From NCBI RefSeq assembly GCF_026210795.1, contig NC_089442.1, positions 2,294,001-2,358,000 on the forward strand: a stretch of DNA of 64,000 nucleotides. The letters run 5' to 3'. The notes under the pieces were generated by a model. It was not told the DNA's origin, did not search any database, and was given only the letters and a program-made list of their open reading frames with translations. Both the position numbers and the translations under genes were made by a program. Below are positions 11,696 to 25,700 of this stretch, one piece after another (the stretch's first letter is position 1; each line of letters opens with the position of its first letter). The stretch comes from Rhizophagus irregularis. Lineage: Eukaryota > Glomeromycota > Glomeromycetes > Glomerales > Glomeraceae.

Positions 11696-14530
11696 ATGAC
11701 CACTAGACTATCAAAAGAAATAATTTCATTTCTTTATCACCCAGGTAAGTATTTTCTCGTTGCTTTAATAAGCTTATTTAACCTCACTGCTAATACTAGC
11801 TTCTTCTAAAAATACTAAGCCTCCTGGGGAATGGGGAGTTAACGATTGGATTTGTATTACATCAAAAAAGTACCTGATGCGAACAGACGTGAATCTCATA
11901 ATTCGCTTGGAGCCGAGCTAAAATTCTTCTTGCATTACTACCGGAAAAAGAGCCCCAGTATCAGTGCGCAAGTAGTTTGAAGCAACGACTTAAAGTTAAG
12001 TTCTACTTTAGCATATTTGCACAAATTACACTCCCGCGCCCGCCGGCCGAGTGACTTTGTCACAGAAGGCAACCGGTTCGCTTGCCTGAAGTGGAGTGTT
12101 GATGTTGTGCATGTTTAAATGAAACCACACCCCTGCGCCTGCTGGCCGAGTGACTTTGTCACAGAAGGCAACCGGTTCGCTTGCCTGAAGTGGGGAATGT
12201 GCTGATGGCACGTGTGGTAGTGCTTTGATCCAGATGAAAACTTGAATATTTTCATGTGACGATTATGGCTGAGAAAGATTATGAATTTCAGATTTAAACA
12301 GACTATAATTTAAACCAACATTAAAGTATTATTATCCCAAAAATTTATACTAATTCTGGCCAAACTCATAGTGCCAGCGAAATTTAATGAAATTCAATCC
12401 GGATGAAAATCCGGATAAAACCGCTACGGATCGAAGCACTAACGTGTGGTGTATGACATTTTGCTTGCAGTATACATTGCGATAATTAAATATTTTAATT
12501 AAATATTTTCATTTCCTATACTAGGAAGCCGACAATCTTCAAACCAACATTGATTTATGGAATGATGATATGAAAAAATTAGCGAAATCGGAAGTTAACA
12601 ACAGAGTGAACATGGTAAGCATGGTTATGATATTTTTTGTATTAACATATTGTCTTATTATAATTCCACTATCCAGCGTAATCTAGAAAATATGACAATT
12701 AGTACGGGCATATCGGCTGGTATTCAGCATTTTAAAACATATAATTCTCAATTGTTGATTTCCCAACAATATGCCAGCATGAGGTTTGATTCGGCGGAAC
12801 AAGAACGAAAGAGAAAAGCAGATGAAAATAGCGAGGTGGATGGTAGCGGAATAATTGAATGGGAATTTGATTGTGCAATTCTAACATGGCTTGAAAAAGG
12901 AATGCTGTATCATAAAGAATTAATTTCGGAAGAAGATGAGGATAAAAGAATCAAAGATTCATCAAAGTAAATGCTTTATAAATCTCATTTTTGCACTTTT
13001 TTTCACATGATTAAATTATAGTTAAAAATAAAAAGGTCGATATGGTGGAGAATTGTAGATGGATCAGATTTAGATGTAACCAGAGAATATCTCTCAGAAG
13101 AAGAATGTTTAGAATTACAAGAGGTTTTAGCTAATGCACTCGAATTAGGAACTACAATTAATGATTGGACAATATTGAAACCACAAGCAGAGAAATGTTT
13201 ACAAGATTTATCAAAGGTAAATGGCTATAATTTTATGGAAGTTGTTATATACTTTATTTGTAATTATGTAAATTTAATCGCATACTCTGAACTCAGCTAA
13301 ATAACGATCAGATTAAAATAATTGGTGAAAAAGTTCTTCATAAAGGAACACGCGGTGCATTAGAAGAACTAAAAAATTTTCTAAAAACGAGTTCCCAAGA
13401 ATTTGATCTCGGCTTGTTTGGCGATTCAAACAACAAAACAAATCAAACAAATGATGCAGAAACAGTTGAAATCGATTACTTAGATGAAGACGTAACCTAT
13501 ATTTTTGATTTGATAAGATTTACGTAAGTACTATACATCTACTGTACGCCAACGGATTTCATTACTTACTTACAACTTATTTGAATTTCTTTTGTCAGTT
13601 GTGAAAGAAAAAAATTCCAAAAAGGAAAAATACAGAAAAAAATATAGATGTTTTTATAAAAATTTTATTTTTTCGTGCTTAGATAATATCATGGATCGAC
13701 ACTTGTAAGATTTTCTATTTTATCCTTTCTATTTTTTCTTTGTCTGCACAAATGCGCGTGTTTTCTCATAATAACAAATAAGTGGTGAACCAGTGTCTCG
13801 AGCACGTCGTGACAAGGCTCACGAAGGGGATGAAAGATTTCATCTGGATTGGCTCTTTTGTGTATGTTAAATTATATATATTTTAATGTCAGTTTGAAGC
13901 ATATACTAACATAACTTGCAGAATTAGGAGCAAGAGACTTGGGGCCGTGAATTTTCACTCTGCAAAAGAGCTGGTTCAGTAATCGATAATTTAAAGAAAA
14001 TTTTTTCTAATACACTGAAGATTAAAAAAAACATTAAGAGACATGCACATGTCATTAATGAAGTCTATCGCATCTGTTAGCAGTAAAAGGGTGTCAAAAG
14101 AAGTACTACAATCATTTCCGAAGTTATTGATGCCTGGGCTTCTTTCTTCACATTTTATTTACAAGCAGTGTTAATATAATAGTATATGTTGGTGTTGGTT
14201 TTTATGTTCCACTGATTTGGCCGAGTTAGAAATTCCTATCGATTATGATGAACTTGATAAAATTTTAAAGGTCGCACGTATTATTTTACAGATCAAGGTT
14301 AATAATATTCTTTCTAATACTATTTATGTGAATTTTATGTGATATCTTACACAGTTTCTTTATGTAGAAGCTATTAAATAAAACGATACTAGGATATAAA
14401 ATTAGTTAAGAGAGAGCCGAAAAAGAAAAATTTTTGAAAGATAAAAGGTTAATGAATGAATATGCAGAATATCCTTCTCCACGGAAGAAGAAACAGAAAC
14501 AGGAGAAGAGAAAAAAAGACAACGAAGAGG
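11696..14530 (+). pseudogene. Degenerate multi-exon gene, lineage-specific family
   Basis: Reads MTTRLSKEIISFLYHP (11696-11744), a 55-bp intron, then GEWGVNDW from 11800. A frameshift near 11918 leads into AKILLALLPEKEPQYQCASS, then a 530-bp intron (11995-12524) that joins in phase to EADNLQTNIDLWNDDM. Further exons run to about 12966, 13022-13216, 13299-13525 and near 13800-13858 (ARRDKAHEGDERFHLDWLF). After that the frame is broken repeatedly (about 13950, 14030, 14168, 14210, with an in-frame stop at about 14408) before a basic tail rich in K and E (PSPRKKKQKQEKRKK). Exon structure and residue order are well kept, so inactivation is recent. I recognise the pattern as a multicopy Glomeromycotina family but know no function; a nuclease-like role would be guesswork. 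Confidence 0.6.
12030..12193. repeat. GC-rich 65-bp repeat, two copies, 99-bp period, inside an intron
   Basis: Copies at 12030-12094 and 12129-12193 are nearly identical and far more GC-rich than their surroundings. Each holds two potential hairpins, GTGAC-TTT-GTCAC and AGGCAA-x9-TTGCCT, separated by a few bases. They sit within the 530-bp intron of the degenerate gene. The GGTTCGC word looks like a tRNA T loop, but no tRNA fold is possible. Confidence 0.8.
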
Positions 14531-15266
14531 TCTCAATGTTTATAATATTATATCGTTTTACAGAATGCTTTGGATTTTTAACGTGTGTGGGATGATTTAA
14601 TGTATTGGGAAAAATGAAAACATTAATTTACAATGTATGTGTAATAATGTTTGATTAATCTGATAAAAACATATTACAGAATAATGCTTATGTATTAGGC
14701 TATTTTAATGGGATGTCTAATGAAGATGTTATCCATATAATAAGCAATTAAATAAGATACTAAAATTTTAAACTTATCTTAGCAAGTTTAATATATTATA
14801 TATTATTTTTGGTATTTGGTTATATTTTGATTAAAATTCTAAATAAATTAAATTAATTGATTATTGTATAATCTTCTTATTTAAAAATATAACTAATATT
14901 TTCTTTTAATAATTTAAATTTTAATTAAATTTAATTGCTAATATATTAAATTATATTAAGATCATATTAGTAAATTTGGCTAGTTTAGTAATTTTAACAG
15001 TTTTAGTATTTGGTATTTTAGTAATTTTACTATTAATAAAGTAATAATATTTATTATAATAATAGTTTGGTATAAAGTCTTATCTTTTGATTTTTATGTT
15101 AAGATATAATGTAAATAAAATATTAGATTATATTATTTTTATTAATTACAATGTAAATAATTATATATATTTTATATAGTAAAATATTAATTTAATAATT
15201 TAAAATAATAATATAATATGTATTTCAATTGATACAAGAAATATATATAGTGATATATAGTAATAT
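14531..15266. other. Intergenic, no gene seen
   Basis: Extremely AT-rich (long A/T-only runs at 14760-15260) between the broken plus-strand gene and the 3' end of the second kinase. Nothing recognised. Confidence 0.6.
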
Positions 15267-16584
15267 TTAATATTTATCAGGATTTTTTGGTTCAGGAAGA
15301 TTATCAAAATTAAGTAATCTACTCGTATAAATTGCTTCATAATGTTTTGAAGGTATATCATTAGTTGATAAATTATTATTAATTTCTTCTATTTGTTTAT
15401 ATATTCCTGTATCATCTTGCTCTTGAATATTATCATACCATTGCAATAAAGTATTCCATATTTCATCAGCAGTTGGTCTAATCAGAGGGTCTGCATCCAA
15501 ACATTGTTTAATTAAATGCAAAATTAATTGAGGTACTTTAATGTTAAATCTTGGTCTAAACCCTTGACAAACTTTTATTGCTAAATTTTTGTCATGGCTT
15601 ATATCATGATATGGGGATAATCCAGAAATTATTTCATACATAATTATACCAAAACTATAAATATCAGAAGCTTTGGTATAATTTTGCCCTCGTAAAATTT
15701 CCGGAGCCACGTAAGGTAAAACACCATATACCTTATTTTCTAATGTATTGTTATAATCTGCAGGCTTACATAATCCTATATCAGTTATAGAAGTTCCATA
15801 TTTAAACCTTAATATATTGCCAGTATGTAAATTTCGATGAATTAATCCATTTCTATGAATTTGATCAAGTCCATTCGCAATATTATGTAATATATAAATC
15901 TTTTCTGCCCAAGTCAACTTTTTGTAATTCTGGTTTAAATAATTTCGTAAACTTCTATGTTCTGCATATTGTAAAACAATCATATAATTTTTTGTTTCCG
16001 GATGTTGAGTTATTCCATAGATTTCAATGATAAAAGCTTCATTTATTTTATGATGTGATGCAATCTATAAAAAAATTATATACATATATATATATTTTTT
16101 TTGGTAAAAAAATCATATTACAAAAAATTTTATGATTAATTAATACCTCTTTAATATATTCTAATGTAATATTTTCTGAATTATTTAAACTTTTCAAGGA
16201 GACAAATTCATCCTGATAAAGTCTATTCCAATTCTGATTTTTGTTATCCCAATTCCATATACGTCCATCAATCCATTTCGCTTTATACACATCACCAAAT
16301 CCGCCTTTGCCAATATGTTCAATATTGTTAAATCTATCAAAAGGTATCCACTCTAATAATTTATTATACCAAACTGCTGATAACTGAGTATCTTGAATAA
16401 ATTTATCAATATTACCATTACCACTTGTCCAATTGTTGAAATTTTGTTGAAAATGTCTCGCACTACAATCATGACACCAATTATACTCAGTAATTGGCCG
16501 TTCGCATTCTTTACACGTTTCCATTTTCAAAGGATAAATTTTTTTCGTTTCCGCGTCGATCGAAGTACGTAACAATGTCACCAC
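15267..16584 (-). CDS. Kinase-family protein lacking the catalytic Asp (predicted pseudokinase)
   Basis: Sister of the kinase at 1158-2517. Exon 1 is 16584-16147 and exon 2 is 16064-15267; the 82-bp intron is phase 0, total 411 aa. It has the same zinc ribbon (CKEC-x9-CHDC), glycine loop (GKGGFGDVY), VSLK lysine, DIG for DFG, and YVAPE. The catalytic loop reads HRNLHTGN: the Asp of HRD is Asn, a change one base (GAT to AAT) can cause. The frame and splice signals are intact, so the gene may make a non-catalytic scaffold or be at an early stage of decay. An alternative start at the Met 20 codons inside (MET-CKEC, 16524) would begin just before the zinc ribbon. It lies 118 bp from the stop of the next F-box gene, same strand. 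Confidence 0.85.
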
Positions 16585-16702
16585 GTGAATTTTGACGTCA
16601 CAAATTTATTTTATATTCGTTTATTTAAATTTAAATATATTGTACAATGTATTCTATCATTTGTATCTAAAAATTTATATAATTTTTTTTTTCGGGAATA
16701 AA

Positions 16703-18315
16703 TTAATATGACCAAATCCAAAAGAATCCAGCATTTTTACCAGTTTCTCCGGACTTCCAATATCTTCCAATAATCCCATATGCAGTCATAAATCCACAAA
16801 ATTTCACCAAAACATTATCATCTTTATTATCTTTATATACGAAATTCACCCTACGACCTTTATCTACTGGAAATGATTCACCTTCCGTATAATAACTCGT
16901 ACCCATATCATCAGTCAATACGCCTTCCAAATTGTAATGTAAGGAATTATCCTGATAAGTCCCTTCATCATCATCTAAATAATCACTGAAAGCATCACCG
17001 TCTCCTTTATCAATTTCAACTTCAGTGAACGTTAAATCCATTTTTAATATTTTTTCAACTACTGTAAGTGTAGGATCTATGCATAATCCTTTCCATCGGT
17101 TTGGAGGACAAAAAGGCCAATCATATCCATCATTTCTAAGACACCATAATATCTTATTCGATGAATATACCTAAATGAAGGAAAGTAAATAAATAAATAA
17201 GGCTTTTAAAAAATTTAACATAAAATTACAAATATTATTAATACGTACATCAACCATATCCGTCCATTGTAACCATTTATCCGATTTTCTTGCATCAAAA
17301 ATTAAAGATTCTGGAAGAATTTTATAATCATCACGAGCTCCACAAGCTAAATAGATATGGAGGGCATGACAATCCAACATAGGAAATACTGCATCTTTTG
17401 TAGGATCCCAATTTAATATTCGCTCACGTAATTTGTCCACCATAGTTTTAACAATGGATGAATATGACTTTACACCTTTAATGAAAAAAAAATAAGAAGA
17501 AAAAAATTTTTTAGTGAATAGATCCTCTTACAAAGATTTCTAAGAAACAATTATAAGTATCTTAACCCACCATAAGCCAACATCATAGAAATAATCTTTA
17601 AAGAAATAAATACACAAGCCAAATGTTTCAAAGAAGAATCCATGTCTGCAAATAATAAATTGAAAACCCTACAACAGAATTCTGGTGCTTCCAATTCGGT
17701 AAGCTTTTTTAAATTCTTTCCATCTAAAAATTAGAATCGAATTAAAAAAAAAATCACTAAACATTACGTGATATAAAATAAATTAAATAAACATTTCTCA
17801 CCATTCTCTGATACAAGAACCCACAAGCACGTTAACTCATCTAATATATTGTCTAAAACTGACTCACTTGGAGATAAATCATCAAGATAAAAATTTTCCA
17901 ACGTTTGTACACTAGAATACATTTTTTCAATATTTAAGTTTGATCTACGATAAAAAATTTTTCTGAAATTACAAAAATTAAATCTTCTTTTTCTTGCGTC
18001 GACATCGTAATCATTTATAAAAACCTGTTCCCATATAACTGTATCATGTGATAACTTATAAAATAATTTACATACTAAAGGTAAAAAAATCACTGCGGTT
18101 TTCGGAGGGTTTAATTTTTCCAACAAAATTAATTCATATAAAATTTTCAAAAGAATTTCTGTAGGTAATGAACATAAATTTAGTTTAGGATTTGACCAAG
18201 GAATTTTTTTTTTATTGATTATTTCTTTGAAATCTTGATATATTTGATTTTTTTTTGTTATTAATTCAAAATCGCAATATGAGTAAATTTCTGGTATCAT
18301 TCCCTTTTCGGCCAT
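16703..18315 (-). CDS. F-box protein, four exons
   Basis: Exact joins: 18315-17802, 17723-17571, 17475-17249, 17170-16703, all GT-AG with consistent phase, giving 453 aa. Residues about 46-105 form an F-box (LCSLPTEILLKILYELILLE, then FLPLVCKLFYKLSHDTVIWEQVF). The middle is an alpha-helical leucine-rich stretch. The last exon is acidic (FSDYLDDDEGTYQD) and ends in aromatic residues (FFWIWSY). Expected to be a substrate adaptor of an SCF ubiquitin ligase. The C-terminal domain is not one I recognise. It is unrelated in sequence to the F-box gene at 8904-10643. Confidence 0.8.
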
Positions 18316-19744
18316 ATTATCAAAGAAAAAATTCTCAAATTTTCCGATTCAAAAATAGTAATAATCTAGAACACTCAGGATAATGTAAACGAAAAACTAT
18401 GAAAGGATTTGAGAGAGAAAAAGTGATCAAAAGTATAGAACATATATATATATAGTATCATATCATTTGCATTAATCATCACGATAGGTACTATATATAA
18501 TAATTATGCATTAGTGTGACAAATAGATCCAATGTATCAAAAACGATATTTTGTCACAAAGAAATATGCACAGGTATTTGTTTCACATATTGATTATCTG
18601 TTACAATTACATTTTGTGTTGCTTTAAGTATAAGGACATTTTAAAATAAATTACAATAAACTTTGTTGAAGCGAAAAATTTATTGGGTATATATTATTAC
18701 CACAAAAAATGTCTCAATTATATGATGAGATCATTACAAGATTTTTAAGTTGAAATTTTTTGTGTGACTTTCAGCGATTGTAGTTTAAGTTATTGCCAAG
18801 ACACTGGCATCATCTCACGAGATCTCTCATAAATGAATGCTAAATTGTATATGGCGATTTCTGATAGACGCAGGTATAAACCAGCTGTCCGATGTAATTA
18901 GTTTTTGGAAATTTACATCCGGGTTTAGAAATAAAATATCGTAGCGCAAAACACATTTCTTTTGGACTTTCTTGATTTTTTGCATTATTTGGTAAAATCA
19001 GTATATTATTTTATTGTTTAGGATGTTCTCCTCGCTGCCTGAAAGGCCTAACTGTAATAACCGATTAATAAGTAATGCGGGCCGGCATTAAATATTTGGC
19101 CGAGGTTAATCATTTTAACCGATCTTTAACCAGTTTCACGTTTTGATCGATTTTATCGTAGGATTTCCGGTTTTGGTTATGACAAGAAATTAATCTATAA
19201 CTTAATTCGTGGTCCATGAGTCCACTGCAGAAATGGGAATCTAGCATCAAATAGAAGTAAAAATAAATATTTTAAAAATTAAACTATTTGAAATTTTGGG
19301 ATAAATATTATGTGAATAAGTTCAATGTTAGTAAATAAAGACTTTACTAACGGATATCTTCCTATGGATGTGACAACAAAATCACGTATGGCTATCAAAC
19401 ATATCAGGTGGTTAAGAATCGGGTAATTAATTGTTAATATTCAATAACCCTATTTTTTCGGTTGGGTTTGATTTGTCTGATTTTTTGTGTAATACATGAA
19501 AACCTATAAAATCTTTGGTGCATATGACCGAAAATTGCAATTGAACAGGTTAGTGTATTTCTAATGAGCTAGATTGGGTGTTAAATTATCAGTGTAAATT
19601 TTTATGATTAGCATTTTTTTTTTATTAAACAAATAAACAAATAAATAAAATACAAAATTATAATAAAACTAGTAGTATTTTCTGAATATAAATACAATTT
19701 TTAAAGTACAATAAAATATGTAAAATTTAAAATTTTCATTATTC
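18316..19744. other. Intergenic with possible decayed repeat
   Basis: No gene seen. A more GC-balanced stretch at about 18890-19170 with TAACCG/CGGTTA words, including the fragment ATCGTAGCGCAAAACACA, may be an old repeat. A related string (ATCGTAGAGGTGTGC) lies near 5672. Confidence 0.45.
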
Positions 19745-22700
19745 TTATTCACAGTTAATCATACAATTGATTAATTTACTGGTTAACTTAGCATTAATTT
19801 TCATTTTTTCTCTCGTCACAGTCTGAAATGAACCGCAATCCATTAAATTATTAAATCCGATCTCGGATAAATAAGATAAATGATTACCATTGGTTCTTGT
19901 GTAAGATTGTTGTTCGTAATTAAGTGGTTCACACCCGACTGTATAATGTATTGAATGTATTGCATCCAATATTGGTATTGTATCATTGGTTGATACAATT
20001 TGAATCATTTTGGGTAAAAGGGTATCATAACTGTTATTAATAATGGAGAATTAATTAATAAATTTGTCAAGATTAAATAAAAACAAAATGAACAAATTAT
20101 AACAACGTACACTAAAGCAAATACTTCTGGAACAGCATTTGCTGCTTCAGCTAAAAATCCGTAAAGAAATAATCTTTCAGCTTCACTTTCGGCATGTTGT
20201 AACACTGTTACCATTAAAGAAATTAAAAGTAAAGCTGTTTGGTTATCTGGTATATCGAGTCTGTCAAATATTTTATAATATGTTGTTTGAAGCTCCGTGT
20301 CATCAACATAAATATCTGATATTCCACTTAATCCAAGTAATCCTTTCATATCAGCATCATTCGCCGACATTGGTAATAAAGCCGCTAAATATCCTAACAT
20401 ACTTGACTCAATTACATTGTTCCCAGGGTTAATTCCATTAACCCCTTTTGCCGCTATATCCAAAAATACAATTAAAGCTGATTGAGTCGAAGTTTTTGTT
20501 GTTGGATTTTTTAATCCTTTTAATAATGCTGCAGCTACTGCAAATGAAAAATGTTTATAATTAATTCCCGCTTCTTTATCCATTTCTCTCATTACGTCCA
20601 AACATCTTCTTGAATTCAATAAAAATGATGCAAGATCTTGATTTTCAAAGAAATTATGCGACTCCAAAGCTCTCAATGTTACTTGAAGTAAATTAACAGC
20701 ACTTTGAAATATTGGTATATGTCCAATTTGAATAAGTGCCATTGACAACCAAAACATACGTTGAAGATATCGTGATTCTCTTGATAAATTTTCAACTATA
20801 TTCGTTAAACACATTATTATACTTTGAATCAAAGAACATTCACTCTCCGAAAAATTTTTCAATGCTCCTTCTAACGCTACTAATATTTGATATAGAAGAT
20901 CATCATCAACTTCTACACGTGCTAAACAACCTAGAGCAACAATGGCTCTTGGCTGTATTGCAGGATTAGGTTGAAAAGATGAACTCGCGACTAAACCCAT
21001 CCAGCGTGCTCTCCAGGTATTTGACACATCTAAAAAGAAAAAAAAGATAGATTTTTAGTTTTTTTTTTTATAGAAAAAAATAAAATGTATAAAATGTACA
21101 TACCAACGGAAGGAGCACCATAAATCATAACTTCCAGGAGGGCCTGAACAACAGTTTCCAGGGAATTAAGTGGCATGTTGTTTGGTAAATCAACAACAGA
21201 CTCACCTGTCATTGAAAAAGCGTTTCCCGACACATTAGATAACCCAAAAAATAATTTAAAGTTTGGTTCTGACAATTCTGTTAACAATATATTTAATCGA
21301 TTCAAATTTGATGGATCAAGAGTTTGAACAGTACAAAGGCTTTGAACTAAATTCACTATCAATCCATGAATTGAAGCTCTAATGAATGGAGCTCCAGTTG
21401 CAATAAGCATTGTTATTATATAGAATAATTCGGGTAGATATAGCTGAACATGCTGTCGATTATTAAACGACAGCATAAGATTAAAACGAATCAAAACTGC
21501 GATTTCAGGCCATGCCGGATTTTCTGTAAGAGTTCTTGTTGGATTCAATGAAGTACGTGTAATAACCTAAATTAACCAAAAATAAAATAAGTAAACGAAA
21601 GCAAAAGTTGCAAAAAAAAAGTATTTAGTTACAGATAAAAATTACCCTACGAAGCCTTGCAATAATTTTACCACGAACATTTACGGATGAAAGGGTGACG
21701 ATCGTATTCGCGACAATTTCAGCCGATGCCGAACTTATTCCATGCTTCACAGAATATTCAACAAATTCATCGATTATTAAATTAGTTATTTCGTCGACTC
21801 CTTTAAGTGTGTTCCATACATTTGTTTGTATGGCAGTATACAACTGAAACAAAAGAAAAAAAAATTCATTAATAAATATTTTTTATCTTATTCGCCGTAT
21901 TTAAGCTATATTACCTCTGGCTCCTTAGTTGTCATGTCAATCAAATTTCTAATGATATCTTTTGTTTTATTAATAAATTCGGCACCGTTTCTATAATAAA
22001 GTGCTAAATTTGGAAGCCATGGTGCCATGTATTGAAGGCACAAGTGTTTTTGTGGTGTGTTGGATTTATAAAATCCAACAAAGAACTCTGATAGAAATTC
22101 CAATGTTAACCCGGTTTCTGAAACGGCCAGTCTTTCACTTAATTGCACAATAAACGTGCTATTATTAGCAGGTATACATAAACCTATAATAAATACTAAT
22201 TTTAGTATGTTGATATTAAAAAAACAGTTTATATAATTCGTAAAATTACCCTTGGCGCTGAGAAGCTGTTTTCCAACATCAAAATTAAAGTTCAGACTTA
22301 AAGCTACTAATAAATCATAAGATGCTAGTCTCAAATTTGGGTCGTCAGATCCGATATTAAGAAGTGACATATTTAGCAGAGTACCGGGTACACTACTTGG
22401 GCTTAAAGATGTTCTTTCTAGTATAGTAGTAGTTGGTTTTTCTATTTGATATCGAGCCTACAATAAATTATAAAGTAAAAATGGCCGATTAAATATATAC
22501 AACATTTGATTATCACAATTTTCTAAAATTACCTTAGATGATTTTATTGCCTGTATAATAACTTCTCGTTTTTGACTCGATAATGCATATACAGGTCTAC
22601 CACGATCTTGTTTAATGATAAATTCTTGATCATCATTTCTATGAGTTGATTTGGTTATATCCTCGATTTCCGATATATGATATACATCATTGAGTTGACA

Positions 22701-25700
22701 ACTCAATCCGTAGAATAAATCTTGCTTTTTATGCTATATTTAAAATTAAATCCAATTTGTAATTGTTACAAAAAATTTTTTTTTAAAAAAAAGATAATTA
22801 ATTTAAACTTACTGTTGATATTTGAATATATTCGTTACTTAATCTTATTAATACTGGAATATGCATTCTATAGTGTGAGATTCTAGTTACATTTGCGTAG
22901 CTAGTACTAGGGTCAGTGTCCAATATTGCTACAGATAAAATTAAATGTAAATAAAAATTTATAAATCGATCTTGTCTTGTTTTGGTGAAGACTTACTTGT
23001 AGACCTGGGTAAACCAACCTCCCCTGGAGCAATATGATCATTAATTTCGGCTAGGCTACAGCAAAACACCGCCTTCCTCAATATTTTATTAGGTAAAGGA
23101 CGAGATAATTTTTTCGCAAATTTCCTAAAAGCTGTATTGGTATTATAAAAATATAGTCTTGCAAGATTCTCTTGGATATCGAAGGGAAGGATCTGAATAA
23201 AGTGTTGAACCCATTGAGATTGAATCTCATTGTCAGAACTGAATCGAGTTAAATCAACAACTACTTCAAATGGTTTTCCCATTCTCCTCTCAATTGTCTA
23301 TTAAGAAAAAAATTTTTTTGTAAAATTATTCAATTTGGGAATATAAATAAATAAATATAGTAATTTGGAATTGTTAAGTTACATTGAGGATATGATACAT
23401 CAAAAGTTCAATGTCTGTTGACTCAGCTTCAAGTTCTCGTGCTATATAATAAAATACAGGGCGTCTCTCCTAAAATAATTTAAAACCAAATTTATTTTCC
23501 TTATATAAAAAAATCAATTAATCACTATATTAATAATAAATTTACCTTTGAAACACCACTTTCATAAAATATATTCTTTTTCAATGAATCCAAATTACGA
23601 TCTTTGTTCCTTTTCATAAAATCTAGGAAATAATGATTGGCTGTGTCATAACTCTGCGTGTGAACATGAATGATCTCTTTCTTTGATTGTTCAGGTGGAC
23701 CTAGTTGAGCTAGTAAAGTTGCAAGTCTTTCCCAAGACATTTTATTAACTTGAGCTTGTTCAGAGTCCATTGAAATTCCCGAGAGACTATATTTAACTCT
23801 ACGGGCTGAAATTTCTCGCGCCATCTTTTCTTGATTATTATATAAATGTTTATGTAACGACTTCTTATGATTTTCATCTAGTCTGCGTGGTGTAAATTCC
23901 GTAGATTTTAATTCAGTTGTTGGTGTCGAATATGGTAATCGCTATGAATTTTACATTGAAGTGTAAGAAAATCATCAATATTTTATTTTCAAATTCAAAA
24001 TCGATAAAAACAATCAACATACCGATATTTCTTCTAAAAAAGCTTTCATTTGATGAATATGTTCTTTTAAAAAAGAATTCATATTCATTATGTGTGGTTC
24101 TTTACCTCCAAATACTACATCGTTCGCAAGGTTTTGAACAACTTTAGTGACAAATAAAAGAGCTCTTCGGAATCTTGGATTTTCGATAGGTTTGCAAAGA
24201 TTTTCACTATCAGGGGCAACTAAAGCCGGGTTAAAGAACCTTAGAAATATAAAGGAACCGACCATTATATATGCTGATTCCGGAAATTTTTCTGCAACAG
24301 CTTTTGCAATATAGTGACAGACGTATCTGAAAGACCTAAAATAACATTTTTTTGATTAAATAATTTAAAAATATTGTTTACTAGGAAAGGAGAGCGAGTA
24401 ACAATAACGATAATATATTTGCAAATACCTAGGAATCTTATCCTTAGAATTACATATTGCATTAATAAAAGCTTTTGCAAGCTCCTTGAGATTCTTCAAA
24501 TTTTCTTCTAAATCTTCATTTGGAAGCATTCTATCATTATCAAGTTCGCAACTGTAATCTGACGGTTTTTCAGCCAAGTCGTTTAAAATTGGTTGAAGCG
24601 TTTCACGTAGATATTCCGTTCCATGAGCTTTAGCAAAAGCCCCCAACAATCTTGTTGTTATGCTAGTCTTTCTGAACAGATCTGCTTCATAATCTATATT
24701 AAAAAAGTTTAAAATAATTAATTATTACTTAAAAGAATAATAAAATAACGCATTTCAAATTCATGTTTCCTTGCCTGTTCTATTTACTTCATTGACAAGT
24801 ATAGCTTTTAAGAAATCCAATAATTTATTTTGCGAGTCAAACACCGCTACCAAAACTTTGGATAATTCATCTTGTTCGGTAGAAACTTCGCAAAGAGATA
24901 GTGCAATATCAAAGTCTGAATTCGTAACAACCTCAACTAGTCTATTATATCTTTCTTTCATAGCATTCTCATCCAATCCTTCAAATTCAGCTCCTTGATT
25001 GAGGATATTAGTAAGAACTTGCATAAACGCGGTTCTGGTTTTTGAATCTTCATGGTATCCCATGGATAGTGAGAATCTAAGGCCAGATTCTACATTAGCA
25101 CTTAAAAGATTACTCAAGGCTAAAATGGTATAATCTTTCAAAGGCCCAAGATCCTTGACGTATTCCTTGGACTGCATTCATGATAAATGAAAATTTTAGG
25201 GATAAATTCAATATTGAGTTAATGTTCGAAATAACAGAATATTAAATAAGTACCTTTGATAACAGCATTTGTAAATCTTGATTGTTTTTGGCAGAATGTG
25301 TTCCACTATCAATTGCCTTTCAATAAATAATAAAATTAAAAAAATTGGGAAAATAGAATTTATACAAGTATGACATCTTAAATAGTACAAACCTCTAGAA
25401 TTCTACATCTGTTCAATAACTTGATAAAAAATGAAAAATACTTGTAAAACATTTTGCATTTAATCTGACTCAAGTCAGAATCGGGTGAAATTTCGGAAGG
25501 TTGTAACGGTAATAAATGTAAAAGCGCTACTATAGTTTTTAAACATGCTTGATCCAATTCTCTATGTAACCGTTCACTCTTGTTAGAAACTGAATGATTT
25601 TCTACACTTGAATTGTCGGACTTAGAAAAATCCGAAGTCCATTCCATAATAATCTCTAATAAATGATTACGTAGCTTAATTTCTTGACGTAGGTTAACGT

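Noticed and set aside
12030-12193. tRNA gene suggested by a GGTTCGC word
   Set aside because: No acceptor or D stem, and the hairpins present are incompatible with a cloverleaf.
20139-20969. Plus-strand frames opposite the RasGAP gene
   Set aside because: They are shadows of well-supported coding exons on the minus strand.
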